Shown: positions 25,674 to 35,045, numbered from the stretch's first letter. The stretch is 64,000 nucleotides of DNA from an uncultured Clostridia bacterium (GCA_947593615.1 CANQDR010000002.1:1-64000), one strand, 5' to 3'. Notes: a model not told the origin generated them from the letters alone. Numbers and translations: made by a program.

Positions 25674-26051
25674 ATGGCATCAGAAAAAATTACTGCTATT
25701 ATTGAAGAATTAAAAGGCCTCACAGTTCTTGAGCTTTCAGAGCTTGTTCACGCTGTAGAGGATGAGTTTGGCGTATCCGCAGCTGCTGCAGTTGCAGTTG
25801 CAGGTCCTGCTGCTGACGGCGGCGCAGCTGCTGCTGAGCAGACAGAATTTGACGTTGTACTTAAGGGTGCAGGCGGAAACAAGATTGCTGTTATCAAGGT
25901 TGTTCGTGAAATTACAGGTCTTGGACTTAAGGAAGCAAAGGCACTTGTTGACGGTGCTCCTAAGACACTTAAGGAAGCTGTTTCTAAGGACGACGCTGAA
26001 GCTATTAAGGCTAAGCTTGAAGAAGCAGGCGCAGAAGTAGAAGTAAAATAA
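25674..26051 (+). CDS. rplL: 50S ribosomal protein L7/L12
   Basis: L7/L12 recruits translation factors. The 125-residue protein has the N-terminal dimer helix ([20 protein letters not shown]), an Ala-rich hinge (about 36-55) and the C-terminal domain with [17 protein letters not shown] [47 protein letters not shown] precedes ATG. It is followed by a strong terminator and an opposite-strand gene, so rpoBC does not follow directly. Confidence 0.97.
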   Translation: MASEKITAIIEELKGLTVLELSELVHAVEDEFGVSAAAAVAVAGPAADGGAAAAEQTEFDVVLKGAGGNKIAVIKVVREITGLGLKEAKALVDGAPKTLKEAVSKDDAEAIKAKLEEAGAEVEVK

Positions 26052-26069
26052 TTCACTTTCCAAAACATT

Positions 26070-26106
26070 AAAAGCTGTCTTTGCATTTGCAAAGACAGCT
26101 TTTTTA
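26070..26106 (+). terminator. intrinsic terminator after rplL
   Basis: 15-bp perfect stem AAAAGCTGTCTTTGC and its complement, ATTT loop, then T run. It ends the ribosomal operon and probably also the convergent gene at 26202. Confidence 0.93.
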
Positions 26107-26201
26107 CTGAATTGGAAATTTACTTAGTAATGCTCGAGCAAAGAGAGATTCTAATTTGTCGAACCTGTCTGCTCGAATTTTAGCGTCGTTACTCCGATTT
26201 T

Positions 26202-26939
26202 TTATATTACGAAGCCGCCGTTAACACCTAAAATCTGACCCGTAATGAATTTTGCCTTGTCACTGCATAAAAATACCGCAGAATCTGCAATATCCTTCGG
26301 TGTGCCTAATGTGTTGAGCGGAGTTTCGTTTTTAAGCTCTGCTATTGTTTGCTCATCAAAGCTTTTCATCATATCGGTCATTACAACACCGGGACAAATG
26401 CAGTTTACTCGAATTCCCGAAAGTCCCACTTCCTTGGCAAGTGCTTTTGTAAGACCTATTATTCCCGCCTTTGCGGCGCTGTAGTGTACCTCGCACGAAG
26501 CTCCGACCTGTCCCCACATTGAACTTATGTTTAAAATTACTCCTCTGTGGTTTTTAATCATATATCTTTTCAAAGCTTCCTGTGTACAGTTGAAAACACC
26601 GTCAAGGTTGACGCCAATCATATTTTTCCACTCATCATCAGTAATGTCGGTAAAGAGCTTTTGCTGAGCAATACCGGCGTTATTTATAAGTATGTCTATG
26701 TTTCCGAAAATTTCGTCAATGGAATCAAACATATTATTTACTGATTGACGCTCAGAAACATCTGCCTGAGTTGTAATTGCATCAACGCCGTAGCTTTCAC
26801 GCAGTATTTTTGCAAGATTTTCTGCTCCGCTTTTGTTTTTGTAAAAATGAATTGCTATGTTGTAGCCTGCCTGGGCAAAGGCAACAGACAGCGCAGAGCC
26901 GATTCCTCCCGCTCCGCCGGTAATTAAGACAGTTTTCAT
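26202..26939 (-). CDS. short-chain dehydrogenase/reductase, FabG-like
   Basis: A 245-residue SDR with TGGAGGIGSALS (cofactor loop, residues about 7-18), NNAGIAQ, the catalytic serine in ISSMWGQVG, YSAAKAGIIG and a closing GVNGGFVI. ATG 26939 is chosen because AGAGGG lies before it; the 19 codons upstream look non-coding. It is about 40 percent like FabG by eye but stands alone, so it may be a second 3-oxoacyl-ACP reductase or act on another alcohol. The YxxxK catalytic set is complete. Confidence 0.85.
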   Translation of the reverse strand: MKTVLITGGAGGIGSALSVAFAQAGYNIAIHFYKNKSGAENLAKILRESYGVDAITTQADVSERQSVNNMFDSIDEIFGNIDILINNAGIAQQKLFTDITDDEWKNMIGVNLDGVFNCTQEALKRYMIKNHRGVILNISSMWGQVGASCEVHYSAAKAGIIGLTKALAKEVGLSGIRVNCICPGVVMTDMMKSFDEQTIAELKNETPLNTLGTPKDIADSAVFLCSDKAKFITGQILGVNGGFVI

Positions 26940-27087
26940 ATTTCCCTCTTTTATCCAAGTGTATGGGTTAGTACAGCAACATAAATCAGATGTCACGATC
27001 GTATAAATTTATTATAGCATTTATTCTATATGTAATAAAGCCTAAATATAAAAAAACAAGGTATAGCTGATTATAGCTGTACCTAAT

Positions 27088-27435
27088 TTACTTGTTATTA
27101 ATAATATCTGCAATATTTTCAATTATTTCAGCTACTCTTATTTGTTTATTATAAGGTAACTTATCGACAGCAGTTTCGATTCGTAATTTTACTTCTGTTT
27201 CATTAAACTCAATATCATTTTCAAAATTTAAAAGCTGGCAAATTGATATATTAAGGGCATCACAAATTTTATAAAGCGTGTCAATAGTAGGGCATTTTTC
27301 GCCTCGTTCAAGACGACCGAGATATGCAGGGTGAATTCCTGCCGATAGGGCAAGACTTTCTTGGCTTAAATCCTTGCTGAGTCTGTATTTCCTTATGCTG
27401 AAACCTATGTTTTTGTTAAGCTTTTCTCTTTCCAT
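27088..27435 (-). CDS. XRE-family transcriptional regulator
   Basis: A 115-residue protein with an N-terminal helix-turn-helix: IGFSIRKYRLSKDLSQESLA, AGIHPAYLGRLERGEKCP, DTLYKICDALNIS (about residues 10-68). The remaining 45 residues are charged and helical and may bind a ligand or dimerise. It is divergent from the GT32 gene, with 207 bases between that contain inverted repeats and a perfect promoter, so it may control that gene and itself. Confidence 0.88.
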   Translation of the reverse strand: MEREKLNKNIGFSIRKYRLSKDLSQESLALSAGIHPAYLGRLERGEKCPTIDTLYKICDALNISICQLLNFENDIEFNETEVKLRIETAVDKLPYNKQIRVAEIIENIADIINNK

Positions 27436-27506
27436 ATTTATAATCCTGCCCTAAAGGTATTCATATATTTATCATAATATATAGAATTATTGCTATCAAT
27501 GCACTA

Positions 27507-27562
27507 TAGAGCATAAAATACGCTCTAAAGATATTGACATAATAGTACTTATAGATTATAAT
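27507..27562 (+). promoter_or_regulatory. consensus promoter and inverted repeat for the GT32 gene
   Basis: TTGACA (27534-27539) and TATAAT (27557-27562) with a 17-base spacer: a perfect consensus. Just upstream, TAGAGC (27507-27512) and GCTCTA (27522-27527) form an inverted repeat that could bind the divergent XRE regulator. ACTATAG occurs at 27503 and again near 27579. Confidence 0.75.
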
Positions 27563-27642
27563 AAAATTACTATAGCAAATATTGATTACGGTTTTGAAAA
27601 GAATTCTAATAACTACTGTATTATAATGCGAGGAATTTTATT

Positions 27643-28434
27643 ATGATACCTAAGGTCATTCATTATTGTTGGTTTGGCGGAGGTGAAAAGCCGGATTTAT
27701 TAAAAGCTTGCATTGCCTCATGGAAAAAATATTGTCCCGATTATGAAATAAAAGAGTGGAATGAAAGAAATTTTGATGTAAATATGTTTACTTATACTAA
27801 AGAAGCATATGAAGCAAAAAAATGGGCATTTGTTTCTGATGTTGCACGTCTTATGATTGTATATACATACGGCGGTATTTATTTGGACACAGATGTAGAA
27901 CTATTGGGTAATATTGATTTTTTATTAAATTATCCTATGTTTATGTTTTTTGAGAGTGAGAGATTATTATCTACCGGGTTAGGCTTTGGTGCTGAAAAAA
28001 ATAATGATATAATTAAATCGGTATTATTTGATTATGAAAACAAATCTTTCTATAAAAATAATGGGAAATATAATATGATGATATGCCCTGAAATCAATAC
28101 AGAAGTTATAACTAACTTAATACCTGAGTTGAAACTTGACGGTACCACCCAGATTTGTAAATCGTATGCGTTTATGTCATGTAATGATTATAATAAAATA
28201 ATGTATCACTATGGTTCCCAAACATGGACTGATACACCAAGACTTGGTTTTCAAAAAAGACCGGAGTTTAAAGATACAAAATTAAAACGCTTTTTCAGGA
28301 AACCGTCTCGTGTCGCCTTTGTAAAGAAGAATTTCGGGAAAAGAGTATATAGGCTATATTTATTTTTTGCATATGATTTTCAAGAATATGGCGTAAAATA
28401 TTATATTGGAAGAACAATAAGACATTTTAAATAA
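27643..28434 (+). CDS. GT32-like glycosyltransferase (capsule/OCH1-type sugar transferase)
   Basis: A 263-residue cytoplasmic enzyme. It opens MIPKVIHYCWFGGGEKPD, has SDVARLMIVYTYGGIYLDTDVELL with the DxD metal motif (DTD, about residues 84-86), and a basic C-terminal part. These are hallmarks of glycosyltransferases with the sugar-binding DXD region (GT32), which add sugars to surface polysaccharides. No other polysaccharide genes are nearby, and its AT-rich coding bias differs from the flanking ribosomal genes, suggesting acquisition. Ribosome site GAGGAATTTT precedes ATG. Confidence 0.85.
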   Translation: MIPKVIHYCWFGGGEKPDLLKACIASWKKYCPDYEIKEWNERNFDVNMFTYTKEAYEAKKWAFVSDVARLMIVYTYGGIYLDTDVELLGNIDFLLNYPMFMFFESERLLSTGLGFGAEKNNDIIKSVLFDYENKSFYKNNGKYNMMICPEINTEVITNLIPELKLDGTTQICKSYAFMSCNDYNKIMYHYGSQTWTDTPRLGFQKRPEFKDTKLKRFFRKPSRVAFVKKNFGKRVYRLYLFFAYDFQEYGVKYYIGRTIRHFK

Positions 28435-28477
28435 TTATAATTTTTATTATTATAAAATAAAATATTTTAATAAATTA

Positions 28478-28625
28478 AGGGACGATGTAAATATCGTCCC
28501 TTTCACATTTGCAAAAATTTATATTTTATTTCTTTTTAAAACCGTCTTTTAAGCTTACGCTGCGATTGAACACAAGATGTTCGGGCGAACTGTCCTTGTT
28601 ATCAACGCAGAAATATCCGAGACGC
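28478..28625. repeat. 148-bp direct repeat copy A: duplicated 3' end of glnS plus hairpin
   Basis: Matches 30663-30809 with about 6 differences. It carries the AGGGACGATGT/ACATCGTCCCT-type palindrome and the antisense of the last ~37 glnS codons, after which similarity ends. It is a pseudogene fragment with no full frame. It lies on the far side of the M23/XRE cassette. Confidence 0.9.
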
Positions 28626-28738
28626 GATGAGTGATAACAGCTGAGAACGCTCGGTGCAGGATTATTTTAATCTCTATAATGACACACTAAAATGGGCATA
28701 ATTTAAAAAGTGTTTTAATTGTAAATTTTAATAGCATA

Positions 28739-28781
28739 AAAACCACCGTAATGGCTAAGATAAAAGCTTTACGGTGGTTTT
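28739..28781 (-). terminator. hairpin ending the M23 peptidase transcript
   Basis: 12-bp stem AAAACCACCGTA / TACGGTGGTTTT with a 19-base loop, 190 bases past the peptidase stop on the minus strand. The U-rich arm can serve as the tail. The gap 28782-28972 is AT-rich and holds nothing else. Confidence 0.6.
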
Positions 28782-28972
28782 CGTTATTCGTATAAATATA
28801 ATAGATAACCATAATAAGATATATCTGTTTTATTCAAAAAATTTGTGTATTTAACTTTGTTTTTGTTACCTCAAACAGAAAAAGTTTTATACATATTTAT
28901 ATATAAAATTATCTTATTAAATATTTCGCATTTGTGACTGGAGGATTATTTATAAAGTTTCTATATAAATGA

Positions 28973-30160
28973 TTATTTTTTAAAAACATAATCTCCGCTG
29001 GTATTTTTCTTGCAGTTGTTTTTAAGCCATTTACACCATGATTGAGCATAGCTATCTTTAGAATATTTAAAGTTCGCTTTGTAACTATTTCCACCAACCG
29101 TAACTGAAACTTTACCTTGATAATATGTTGTCCATGGATTTATTACTTTGTTACGATTATTAGGATTATAAAGTTCAAAATGCAAATGAGGACCGCTACT
29201 ATTGCCAGTTTTACCCATATATCCAATTGCCTGTTTACGGGATACCGTATCGCCTTTTTTAACTTTGGCAGAATTTTTAAGATGACCATATAACGAATAT
29301 AGACCATTCTCATGTTTGATAATTACATAATTTCCAAAACCGTTAGATTGAAAATTTTTTTCTACAACAATGCCTTTTTCAATAGCATAGATAGTATCAC
29401 CGGTCCTACTATTTCCGACATCAAAGGCATTATATTTGTTACTTCTTACGGAGTGGTCCTTGGGATAACCACCATTATAGTAACGGTACATCGTAGATAT
29501 ATAGTTGGAATTTTTACACGGCCATACAGGATTAAATGTAGAATTAACTACCGTAGGATTTACATTCTGATTTTTAGAAGTAGTGCAGTATTTGTTGTAA
29601 TTCGACTTACTGCACCAGCCAATTCTCCATTTTCCATCGTTGATTGGATATAAAATTTGATAATTGCTGCCGCTTGTTGCAAGCAAATAGACAGTATCTT
29701 TCTTGTCAACATAATACTTTGATGAGGAGGAAACTCCCTTTCTGTAAGAACAATAAAACTTGCCCGTTGAAATACTCTTTTTGTGGGAACTGTTATTGCT
29801 TGTTATAGCAGACAGTGCTATATATGCATAAGCACGTTTAGAACCTATAGGATATGAAACTTTAGCCCAATAAATCCCTTTGGCGTTTTTGCCAACATCA
29901 CACAAATATAGTTCATCTTTTTTGTTATCAATATATGCGGAAGAAGATTTGCCGTAAGTTATGCTTCCTCGTGTAGAAAGATTTGTATTTGTGTAGGGAA
30001 TTGTTTTGCCCGAAGAGGACAATGTGTACACTTTTGCATATTTACTTGTTGAAAGCATGTCAAATGCTGTCGTAGTTACTGCCGAAGCAGGCACAGTAAA
30101 TACAGACATAATACCTATTAATGTTACAAATGAAAGTATAATTGATAATAATTTTTTCAT
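28973..30160 (-). CDS. secreted M23-family (LytM) peptidase with SH3-like region
   Basis: A 395-residue protein with a signal peptide (KKLLSIILSFVTLIGIMSVF, cut near ASA). Residues 40-200 are Ser/Tyr-rich and have two SH3-like segments. The M23 domain (about 225-340) has GDTIYAIEKGIVV, YGHL with His293 and GPHLHFEL with His325 and His327. The first zinc ligand, normally His in HxGxD, is Tyr243 (KYNAFD, Asp247); His236 seven residues earlier might replace it. It would cut cell-wall cross-links outside the cell, or bind the wall if inactive. It lies inside the cassette between the glnS repeats, with its own promoter. Confidence 0.88.
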   Translation of the reverse strand: MKKLLSIILSFVTLIGIMSVFTVPASAVTTTAFDMLSTSKYAKVYTLSSSGKTIPYTNTNLSTRGSITYGKSSSAYIDNKKDELYLCDVGKNAKGIYWAKVSYPIGSKRAYAYIALSAITSNNSSHKKSISTGKFYCSYRKGVSSSSKYYVDKKDTVYLLATSGSNYQILYPINDGKWRIGWCSKSNYNKYCTTSKNQNVNPTVVNSTFNPVWPCKNSNYISTMYRYYNGGYPKDHSVRSNKYNAFDVGNSRTGDTIYAIEKGIVVEKNFQSNGFGNYVIIKHENGLYSLYGHLKNSAKVKKGDTVSRKQAIGYMGKTGNSSGPHLHFELYNPNNRNKVINPWTTYYQGKVSVTVGGNSYKANFKYSKDSYAQSWCKWLKNNCKKNTSGDYVFKK

Positions 30161-30191
30161 AGTTTAACTCCTTAACTATATATTTTACTTT

Positions 30192-30220
30192 ATAATAACG
30201 AATATTTTCACACTTGTCAA
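30192..30220 (-). promoter_or_regulatory. promoter of the M23 peptidase gene
   Basis: On the minus strand TTGACA (30215-30220) and TATTAT (30192-30197) are 17 bases apart, and the ribosome site AAGGAG follows before ATG 30160. Confidence 0.75.
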
Positions 30221-30308
30221 CTAAAATTCTAAGATTTCTCAAAAAAAATGTTATCTTTTCATGTTATTTCTATAATAATGATAATATACTTTTGAAAGAA
30301 GTGATTTT

Positions 30309-30638
30309 ATGATGGGCGAAAGATTACAAGAGCTTAGAAAAGACAAAGGGCTATCACAGGCTCAATTTGCAAAAATTCTTGGGGTTTCTCATTACACTGT
30401 TTCTTCTTATGAATGTGACAGAAGCGACCCTGATGATAATGCTAAAATTACCATTGCAAAACTTTTTGATGTTTCTGTTGATTATTTAATAGGTTTAATT
30501 AACGAACCGTTATCATATGACAGAAACAAAATGACAATTTCTGTTCCGGAATCCTTTGATAATAGTGATATTGCAAATATTAAAGAGTACATTAAATTTT
30601 TGGAGTTTCAAAAATTTAATGTACAAGCAGAAAAATGA
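30309..30638 (+). CDS. XRE-family transcriptional regulator
   Basis: A 109-residue protein with a standard N-terminal helix-turn-helix (ERLQELRKDKGLSQAQFAKI, VSHYTVSSYECDRSDP, KLFDVSVDYLIG). A short C-terminal helical part follows. ATG 30309 or 30312 both fit the AAAGAAGTG site; I use the first. It is divergent from the M23 gene and shares the intergenic promoter region, so it could repress that gene. Both are within the small cassette next to glnS. Confidence 0.88.
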   Translation: MMGERLQELRKDKGLSQAQFAKILGVSHYTVSSYECDRSDPDDNAKITIAKLFDVSVDYLIGLINEPLSYDRNKMTISVPESFDNSDIANIKEYIKFLEFQKFNVQAEK

Positions 30639-30662
30639 GTAGGATTGGTATTATATAACAAG

Positions 30663-30809
30663 AGGGACGATGTAAACATCGTCCCTTTCACATTGCAAAA
30701 ATTTATATTTTATTTCTTTTTAAAACCGTCCTTTAAGCTTACGCTGCGGTTGAACACAAGATGTTCGGGCGAACTGTCCTTGTTATCAACACAGAAATAT
30801 CCGAGCCGC
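30663..30809. repeat. direct repeat copy B: true 3' end of glnS plus terminator palindrome
   Basis: Includes a 24-base palindrome (AGGGACGATGT AA ACATCGTCCCT, 30663-30686), which can end both the XRE gene and glnS, and the last ~33 codons of glnS. Copy A lies at 28478-28625. Confidence 0.9.
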
Positions 30810-32404
30810 ATAAACTGAAAGCTCTTTGGAGCAACAGCATTCGCAAGACTTTTTTCAGTCTTGCAGTTTGTGAGTATTTCAAGCGAATTAGGATTGAGAT
30901 AATCAAGAAAATTACGGTCGCCTGTATCGGGATCGGGTACGGTAAAAAGATTATCATAAAGGCGAACTTCTGCGTCAGAGCAGTTATTAGCGTCAACCCA
31001 ATGAATCGTACCTCTTACTTTTCTGCCGTCGGGAGTATTTCCGCCTCTGGTTTCGGGGTCATACTCTGCATACACCTCAACAACATTGCCGTTTTCGTCT
31101 TTTTTACAGCCGGTGCATTTTACAATGTAGGTAGATTTCAGACGAACTTCGTTTCCGGGATAAAGGCGCTGATACTTTTTAATTGGGTTTTCCATAAAGT
31201 CATCGGCTTCAATGTAGCACTCTCTTGAAAATGTTACCGTACGAGTGCCGTCTTCGGGTTTGTTAGGATTATTTTCCACCTCAAACTTTTCGGTATTATC
31301 ATCAGGATAGTTTGTGATAATAAGTTTAATCGGGCGAAGTACGCACATAACACGCTGTGCGCTTTCGTTTAAATCGTCGCGCAGGCAATGCTCAAGAAAG
31401 CTGTATTCAACAATAGAGTTTACTTTGGAAACACCAATCTGGTCAATAAATGAGCGTATTGACTTGGGCGTATATCCCCTTCTGCGCAGACCGCACAGAG
31501 TTGGCATTCTGGGGTCATCCCAGCCGCTTACGTAGTTGTTCTCAACAAGCTCGCGCAGTTTGCGCTTTGACATTACAGTATTGTTTATTCCAAGACGTGC
31601 AAACTCAATCTGACGGGGCTTGCAGGGAGCGGAAATATTATTGATTACCCAGTCATAAAGCGGACGGTGCGCTTCAAACTCCAGCGAGCAAAGACTGTGA
31701 GTAATACCCTCGATTGCATCCTCGATCGGATGGGCGAAGTCATACATAGGATAAATGCACCATTTATCGCCTGTTCTGTGGTGATTTAAGCGGTTAATTC
31801 TGTAGATTACCGGGTCGCGCATATTAAAGTTGCCCGAGGCAAGGTCGATTTTAGCACGCAGGGTCATTTTGCCGTCCTCAAATTCACCGTTTTTCATTCG
31901 TTCAAACAGGTCAAGACTTTCTTCAACAGGACGGTCGCGAAATGGACTTTTTGCAGGGGTCTGAGTATCGCCCCTGTATTCTCTAACCTGTTCGGGTGTA
32001 AGCTCGCAGACATAAGCAAGTCCCTTTTTAATAAGCTCTACGGCATAATCGTACATTTTGTCAAAGTATTCCGATGCATAGTAGAATCTGTCGTCCCAGT
32101 CAAATCCGAGCCACTTAATGTCCTCTTTTATTGCGTCAACATACTCAACATCCTCTTTGGTGGGATTTGTGTCGTCCATTCTGAGATTGCACATACCGCC
32201 AAACTTTTCTGCTGTGCCAAAGTTTATGCAGATTGCCTTTGCGTGACCTATATGCAGATAACCGTTAGGCTCGGGTGGAAAACGTGTGTGTACTTTCTTA
32301 CCCTCAAATTTACCGCCTTCGGCAGTATCTTCTTTTATAAAATCGTGAATGAAATTACCCTGAATAATTTCTTCATTTTCAATATTTTTTGTTTCTTCAG
32401 CCAT
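30710..32404 (-). CDS. glnS: glutaminyl-tRNA synthetase
   Basis: Charges tRNA-Gln directly. The 564-residue class I enzyme has the HIGH motif in [32 protein letters not shown], the [19 protein letters not shown] segment, and the KMSKS-like [10 protein letters not shown]. The C-terminal anticodon-binding beta barrels end in [10 protein letters not shown]. Ribosome site AAGGACGG precedes ATG 32404. It lies 36 bases after gltX; having both enzymes implies Gln-tRNA can be made without the amidotransferase route. Its 3' end was copied at 28478-28625. Confidence 0.96.
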   Translation of the reverse strand: MAEETKNIENEEIIQGNFIHDFIKEDTAEGGKFEGKKVHTRFPPEPNGYLHIGHAKAICINFGTAEKFGGMCNLRMDDTNPTKEDVEYVDAIKEDIKWLGFDWDDRFYYASEYFDKMYDYAVELIKKGLAYVCELTPEQVREYRGDTQTPAKSPFRDRPVEESLDLFERMKNGEFEDGKMTLRAKIDLASGNFNMRDPVIYRINRLNHHRTGDKWCIYPMYDFAHPIEDAIEGITHSLCSLEFEAHRPLYDWVINNISAPCKPRQIEFARLGINNTVMSKRKLRELVENNYVSGWDDPRMPTLCGLRRRGYTPKSIRSFIDQIGVSKVNSIVEYSFLEHCLRDDLNESAQRVMCVLRPIKLIITNYPDDNTEKFEVENNPNKPEDGTRTVTFSRECYIEADDFMENPIKKYQRLYPGNEVRLKSTYIVKCTGCKKDENGNVVEVYAEYDPETRGGNTPDGRKVRGTIHWVDANNCSDAEVRLYDNLFTVPDPDTGDRNFLDYLNPNSLEILTNCKTEKSLANAVAPKSFQFMRLGYFCVDNKDSSPEHLVFNRSVSLKDGFKKK

Positions 32405-32440
32405 ATAAACCGTCCTTCCGTAATAGTCATTTTGCGGTTT

Positions 32441-33889
32441 TTATCTATTGAGAATTTCAAGTCCCTTTTCAATACGGGAAAGTGACTCATCTCTGCCTAA
32501 AATATCAAGAATTTCAACAGCTCCGCCGGGAGTAACCGTTTTGCCTGCTGCCGCAATTCGCACGGGCCACATAACAGTACCGTTTTTAAGCTCCTTTTCA
32601 GCCGCCATATTAATAAGGCAGTCGTGAATTGAAGTATTGTTCCATTCCGGCATAGCTTTTAAGCGTTCATATACCTCAAGCAGAACAGCGGGCGAGTTTT
32701 CAAGATTGGTCTTGCTCTTTTTGTTTACGAACAAATCCTTTTCATATTCGGGAAGCTCTGCAAAAAAGTCGAGCATTTCAGGAATTTGTGTAAGTTTAGT
32801 CGTGCGCTTCTGCAAAATTTCGGCGAATTTTTCGTATGGCATTTCCTTATCGCCGAACACCTTTTTATAGTATGGCATGGCGACTTTTGTAAATTCATCT
32901 GCGCTCATAGCTTTGATGTATTCACCGTTAAACCAGGAAAGCTTGTCATAGTCAAAAACAGCAGGTGATTTGCTTATTCCGTCAATCGAGAAAACTTTTT
33001 CAAGCTCTTCCAAAGTAAAAATTTCCTGATTGTCCTTTGGACACCATCCCAGAAGAGCAATGTAGTTTATTATAGCTTCGGGGAGATAGCCCTCGTCAAT
33101 CAAATCATAAAAGCCTGTTGCGCCGTGACGCTTTGAAAGTTTTGAAACATTGCCGTCCTCATCTTTTCCCATAATAAGGGGAAGATGAATGTATGTGGGA
33201 ATTTCCCAGCCAAAGGCTTCATAAAGCAGGTTATATTTAGGCGTTGAGCTAAGATATTCGCATCCGCGTACAACATGAGTAATGCCCATTGTATGATCGT
33301 CAATTACGTTTGCGAAGTTGTAGGTGGGGTAGCCGTCTGTCTTAATTAATATCTGATCCTGAAGCTCGGAGTTTTCAACCGTTATTTCACCGAAAACTGC
33401 GTCAACGAATGTTGTGCTGCCCTCAATAGGCATCTTCTGACGGATGACATAAGGTACGCCCTCTGCAAGAAGTCTGTCAATTTCCTCCTGAGGTAGATCA
33501 CGGCAGTGACGATCATATCCTCCTCCTATGCTGTCGCTCTGGAGTTTTTCAAGGCGTTCCTTTGTGCAGAAACAACGGTAAGCCTTGCCTTCCTTTATCA
33601 GTTGTTCGGCATAGGGAAGATACATTCCCTTTCTTTCCGACTGGACATACGGTCCGAAATTACCGCCGATGTCGGGTCCTTCATCATGCTTTAATCCTGC
33701 TGTTTTAAGAGTATTGTAAATAACATCTACCGCACCCTCAACATAGCGCTCCTGGTCTGTATCTTCTATTCTCAAAACAAATTTTCCGCCCTGGCTTTTT
33801 GCAACAAGGTACTCATACAAGGCTGTTCTCAAATTTCCTACATGCATAAATCCCGTTGGACTTGGCGCATACCGAGTTCTGACTTCCAT
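32441..33889 (-). CDS. gltX: glutamyl-tRNA synthetase
   Basis: Charges tRNA-Glu. The 482-residue class I synthetase has APSPTGFMHVGNLRTALYEYL (HIGH-like HVGN), RIEDTDQERYVEGAVD, GCEYLSSTPKYNLLYEAFGW and the KLSKRHGATG motif, then a helical anticodon-binding domain. It starts at 33889 and precedes glnS on the same strand, likely as an operon. GluRS and GlnRS belong to one family; the HVGN form and 482-residue length separate this one as GluRS. Confidence 0.96.
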   Translation of the reverse strand: MEVRTRYAPSPTGFMHVGNLRTALYEYLVAKSQGGKFVLRIEDTDQERYVEGAVDVIYNTLKTAGLKHDEGPDIGGNFGPYVQSERKGMYLPYAEQLIKEGKAYRCFCTKERLEKLQSDSIGGGYDRHCRDLPQEEIDRLLAEGVPYVIRQKMPIEGSTTFVDAVFGEITVENSELQDQILIKTDGYPTYNFANVIDDHTMGITHVVRGCEYLSSTPKYNLLYEAFGWEIPTYIHLPLIMGKDEDGNVSKLSKRHGATGFYDLIDEGYLPEAIINYIALLGWCPKDNQEIFTLEELEKVFSIDGISKSPAVFDYDKLSWFNGEYIKAMSADEFTKVAMPYYKKVFGDKEMPYEKFAEILQKRTTKLTQIPEMLDFFAELPEYEKDLFVNKKSKTNLENSPAVLLEVYERLKAMPEWNNTSIHDCLINMAAEKELKNGTVMWPVRIAAAGKTVTPGGAVEILDILGRDESLSRIEKGLEILNR

Positions 33890-34054
33890 ATCATTATTCC
33901 TTTCGGTTTTAATATTAATCTATTAATAAGAATAAATAGCACAAAACACTATAACTGTTATTTTATCATAAATACGGCATTATTACAATTATTTTTCTCC
34001 ATTATTTGTTAAGTTAAAATGGTATATGTGTTGATAACCCCTTTGTTAAAATAA

Positions 34055-34080
34055 AACGAGGCTGTTTTTACAGCCCCGTT
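34055..34080 (-). terminator. intrinsic terminator of the lipoprotein gene
   Basis: Stem AACGAGGCTG / CAGCCCCGTT (one mismatch) with a short T-rich loop; on the minus strand it is followed by TTTTATTTT. It lies 36 bases after the lipoprotein stop. Confidence 0.8.
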
Positions 34081-34115
34081 GCAATTCATATCTTAATATT
34101 AATCAATGATTATTT

Positions 34116-34493
34116 TTAACGTACTTTTGTGAAAGTAAACGCTGTGGTATTATTATTGTAATTAAGCGTGAGGGTTAAATTGCCGTTATCATAGTTAAGC
34201 CTTTGGGTTTCATCATTAATTACAACATCAACTGATGTTTCATTAAAAACATATGTACCCTCTCCTTCAATGCCGGCAAGCGTGGCAGAACACTTTCCGT
34301 TGCTTTCAAAAGTGAAGCTGAACTGGTCTTCATCAATTCCGAGTTCACTGTACTGAACTGTTGAACCGTTGAGAGATGCCGTTGTAGGAACCCATTTTCC
34401 GACGATCTCGGAGTTTTTGTCCGCTCCGCATCCATTAAACATAATAATCATAAAAAAAGCGCAGAGAATAATAGCAGCAGTTTTTTTAATCAT
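34116..34493 (-). CDS. small lipoprotein, lipocalin-like
   Basis: A 125-residue protein with a lipoprotein signal: KKTAAIILCAFFMIIMFNGC, with the lipid-modified Cys at about residue 22. The mature part has GKWVPTTASLNGSTVQYSEL, FTFESNGKCSATLAG and GEGTYVFNETSVDVV, the pattern of small lipocalin-like lipoproteins with a GxW motif common in Clostridia. It would sit on the outer face of the membrane. Its ligand is unknown. A monocistronic unit with its own terminator. Confidence 0.8.
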   Translation of the reverse strand: MIKKTAAIILCAFFMIIMFNGCGADKNSEIVGKWVPTTASLNGSTVQYSELGIDEDQFSFTFESNGKCSATLAGIEGEGTYVFNETSVDVVINDETQRLNYDNGNLTLTLNYNNNTTAFTFTKVR

Positions 34494-35045
34494 AGGTTTG
34501 TACCGTCCTCATTTATTACTTATTATTCTATCATTTTATAAACATATAGTCAAATATGTTTTTATATTTTATAAATTTTAATTTTATGATGAATTTAAAA
34601 AATAATTTTATAATATAACTAAAGTTTTATAATTCATTTGCAAAACATTTGCAAAAATGCAAGAAAAACTGTGTTTTTTATGCAAAAAATTATCAATGTT
34701 GTGTATAAATAAAATACAGTCATGAAATTTTTGCAATTTTTACAGGGAATAACTGCAATTAATCTTGAAAAAATAAACCACAAGTGTTATAATGCAGATA
34801 TATCTAAAGGAAACGCAAACCAATTGCAATTTTATAATTTGATAATCGTCTTACTCGTAATTTTCCGTCAGCCTGACAAAATCTTTTTATAAGATAAATG
34901 ATCTAATTATGGCTGCGGATTGTTTGTCGTAACTGACAAAATTTTGTCTGCGTAATACGTATATCATAATTGTGCGTGCGGTATTTCCTTTATATATTAC
35001 AGCAGGCTGATATCAGCCAATTTTAGTTCAAAGGAGTACGATTTT
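34494..35045 (+). promoter_or_regulatory. long AT-rich region upstream of pckA with a perfect palindrome
   Basis: 552 gene-free bases. They contain a perfect 14-bp palindrome GACAAAATTTTGTC (34935-34948) and a related CTGACAAAAT at about 34874. These lie roughly 100 bases before pckA and may be an operator. I could not assign a promoter with confidence; the length suggests regulated expression. Confidence 0.5.
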
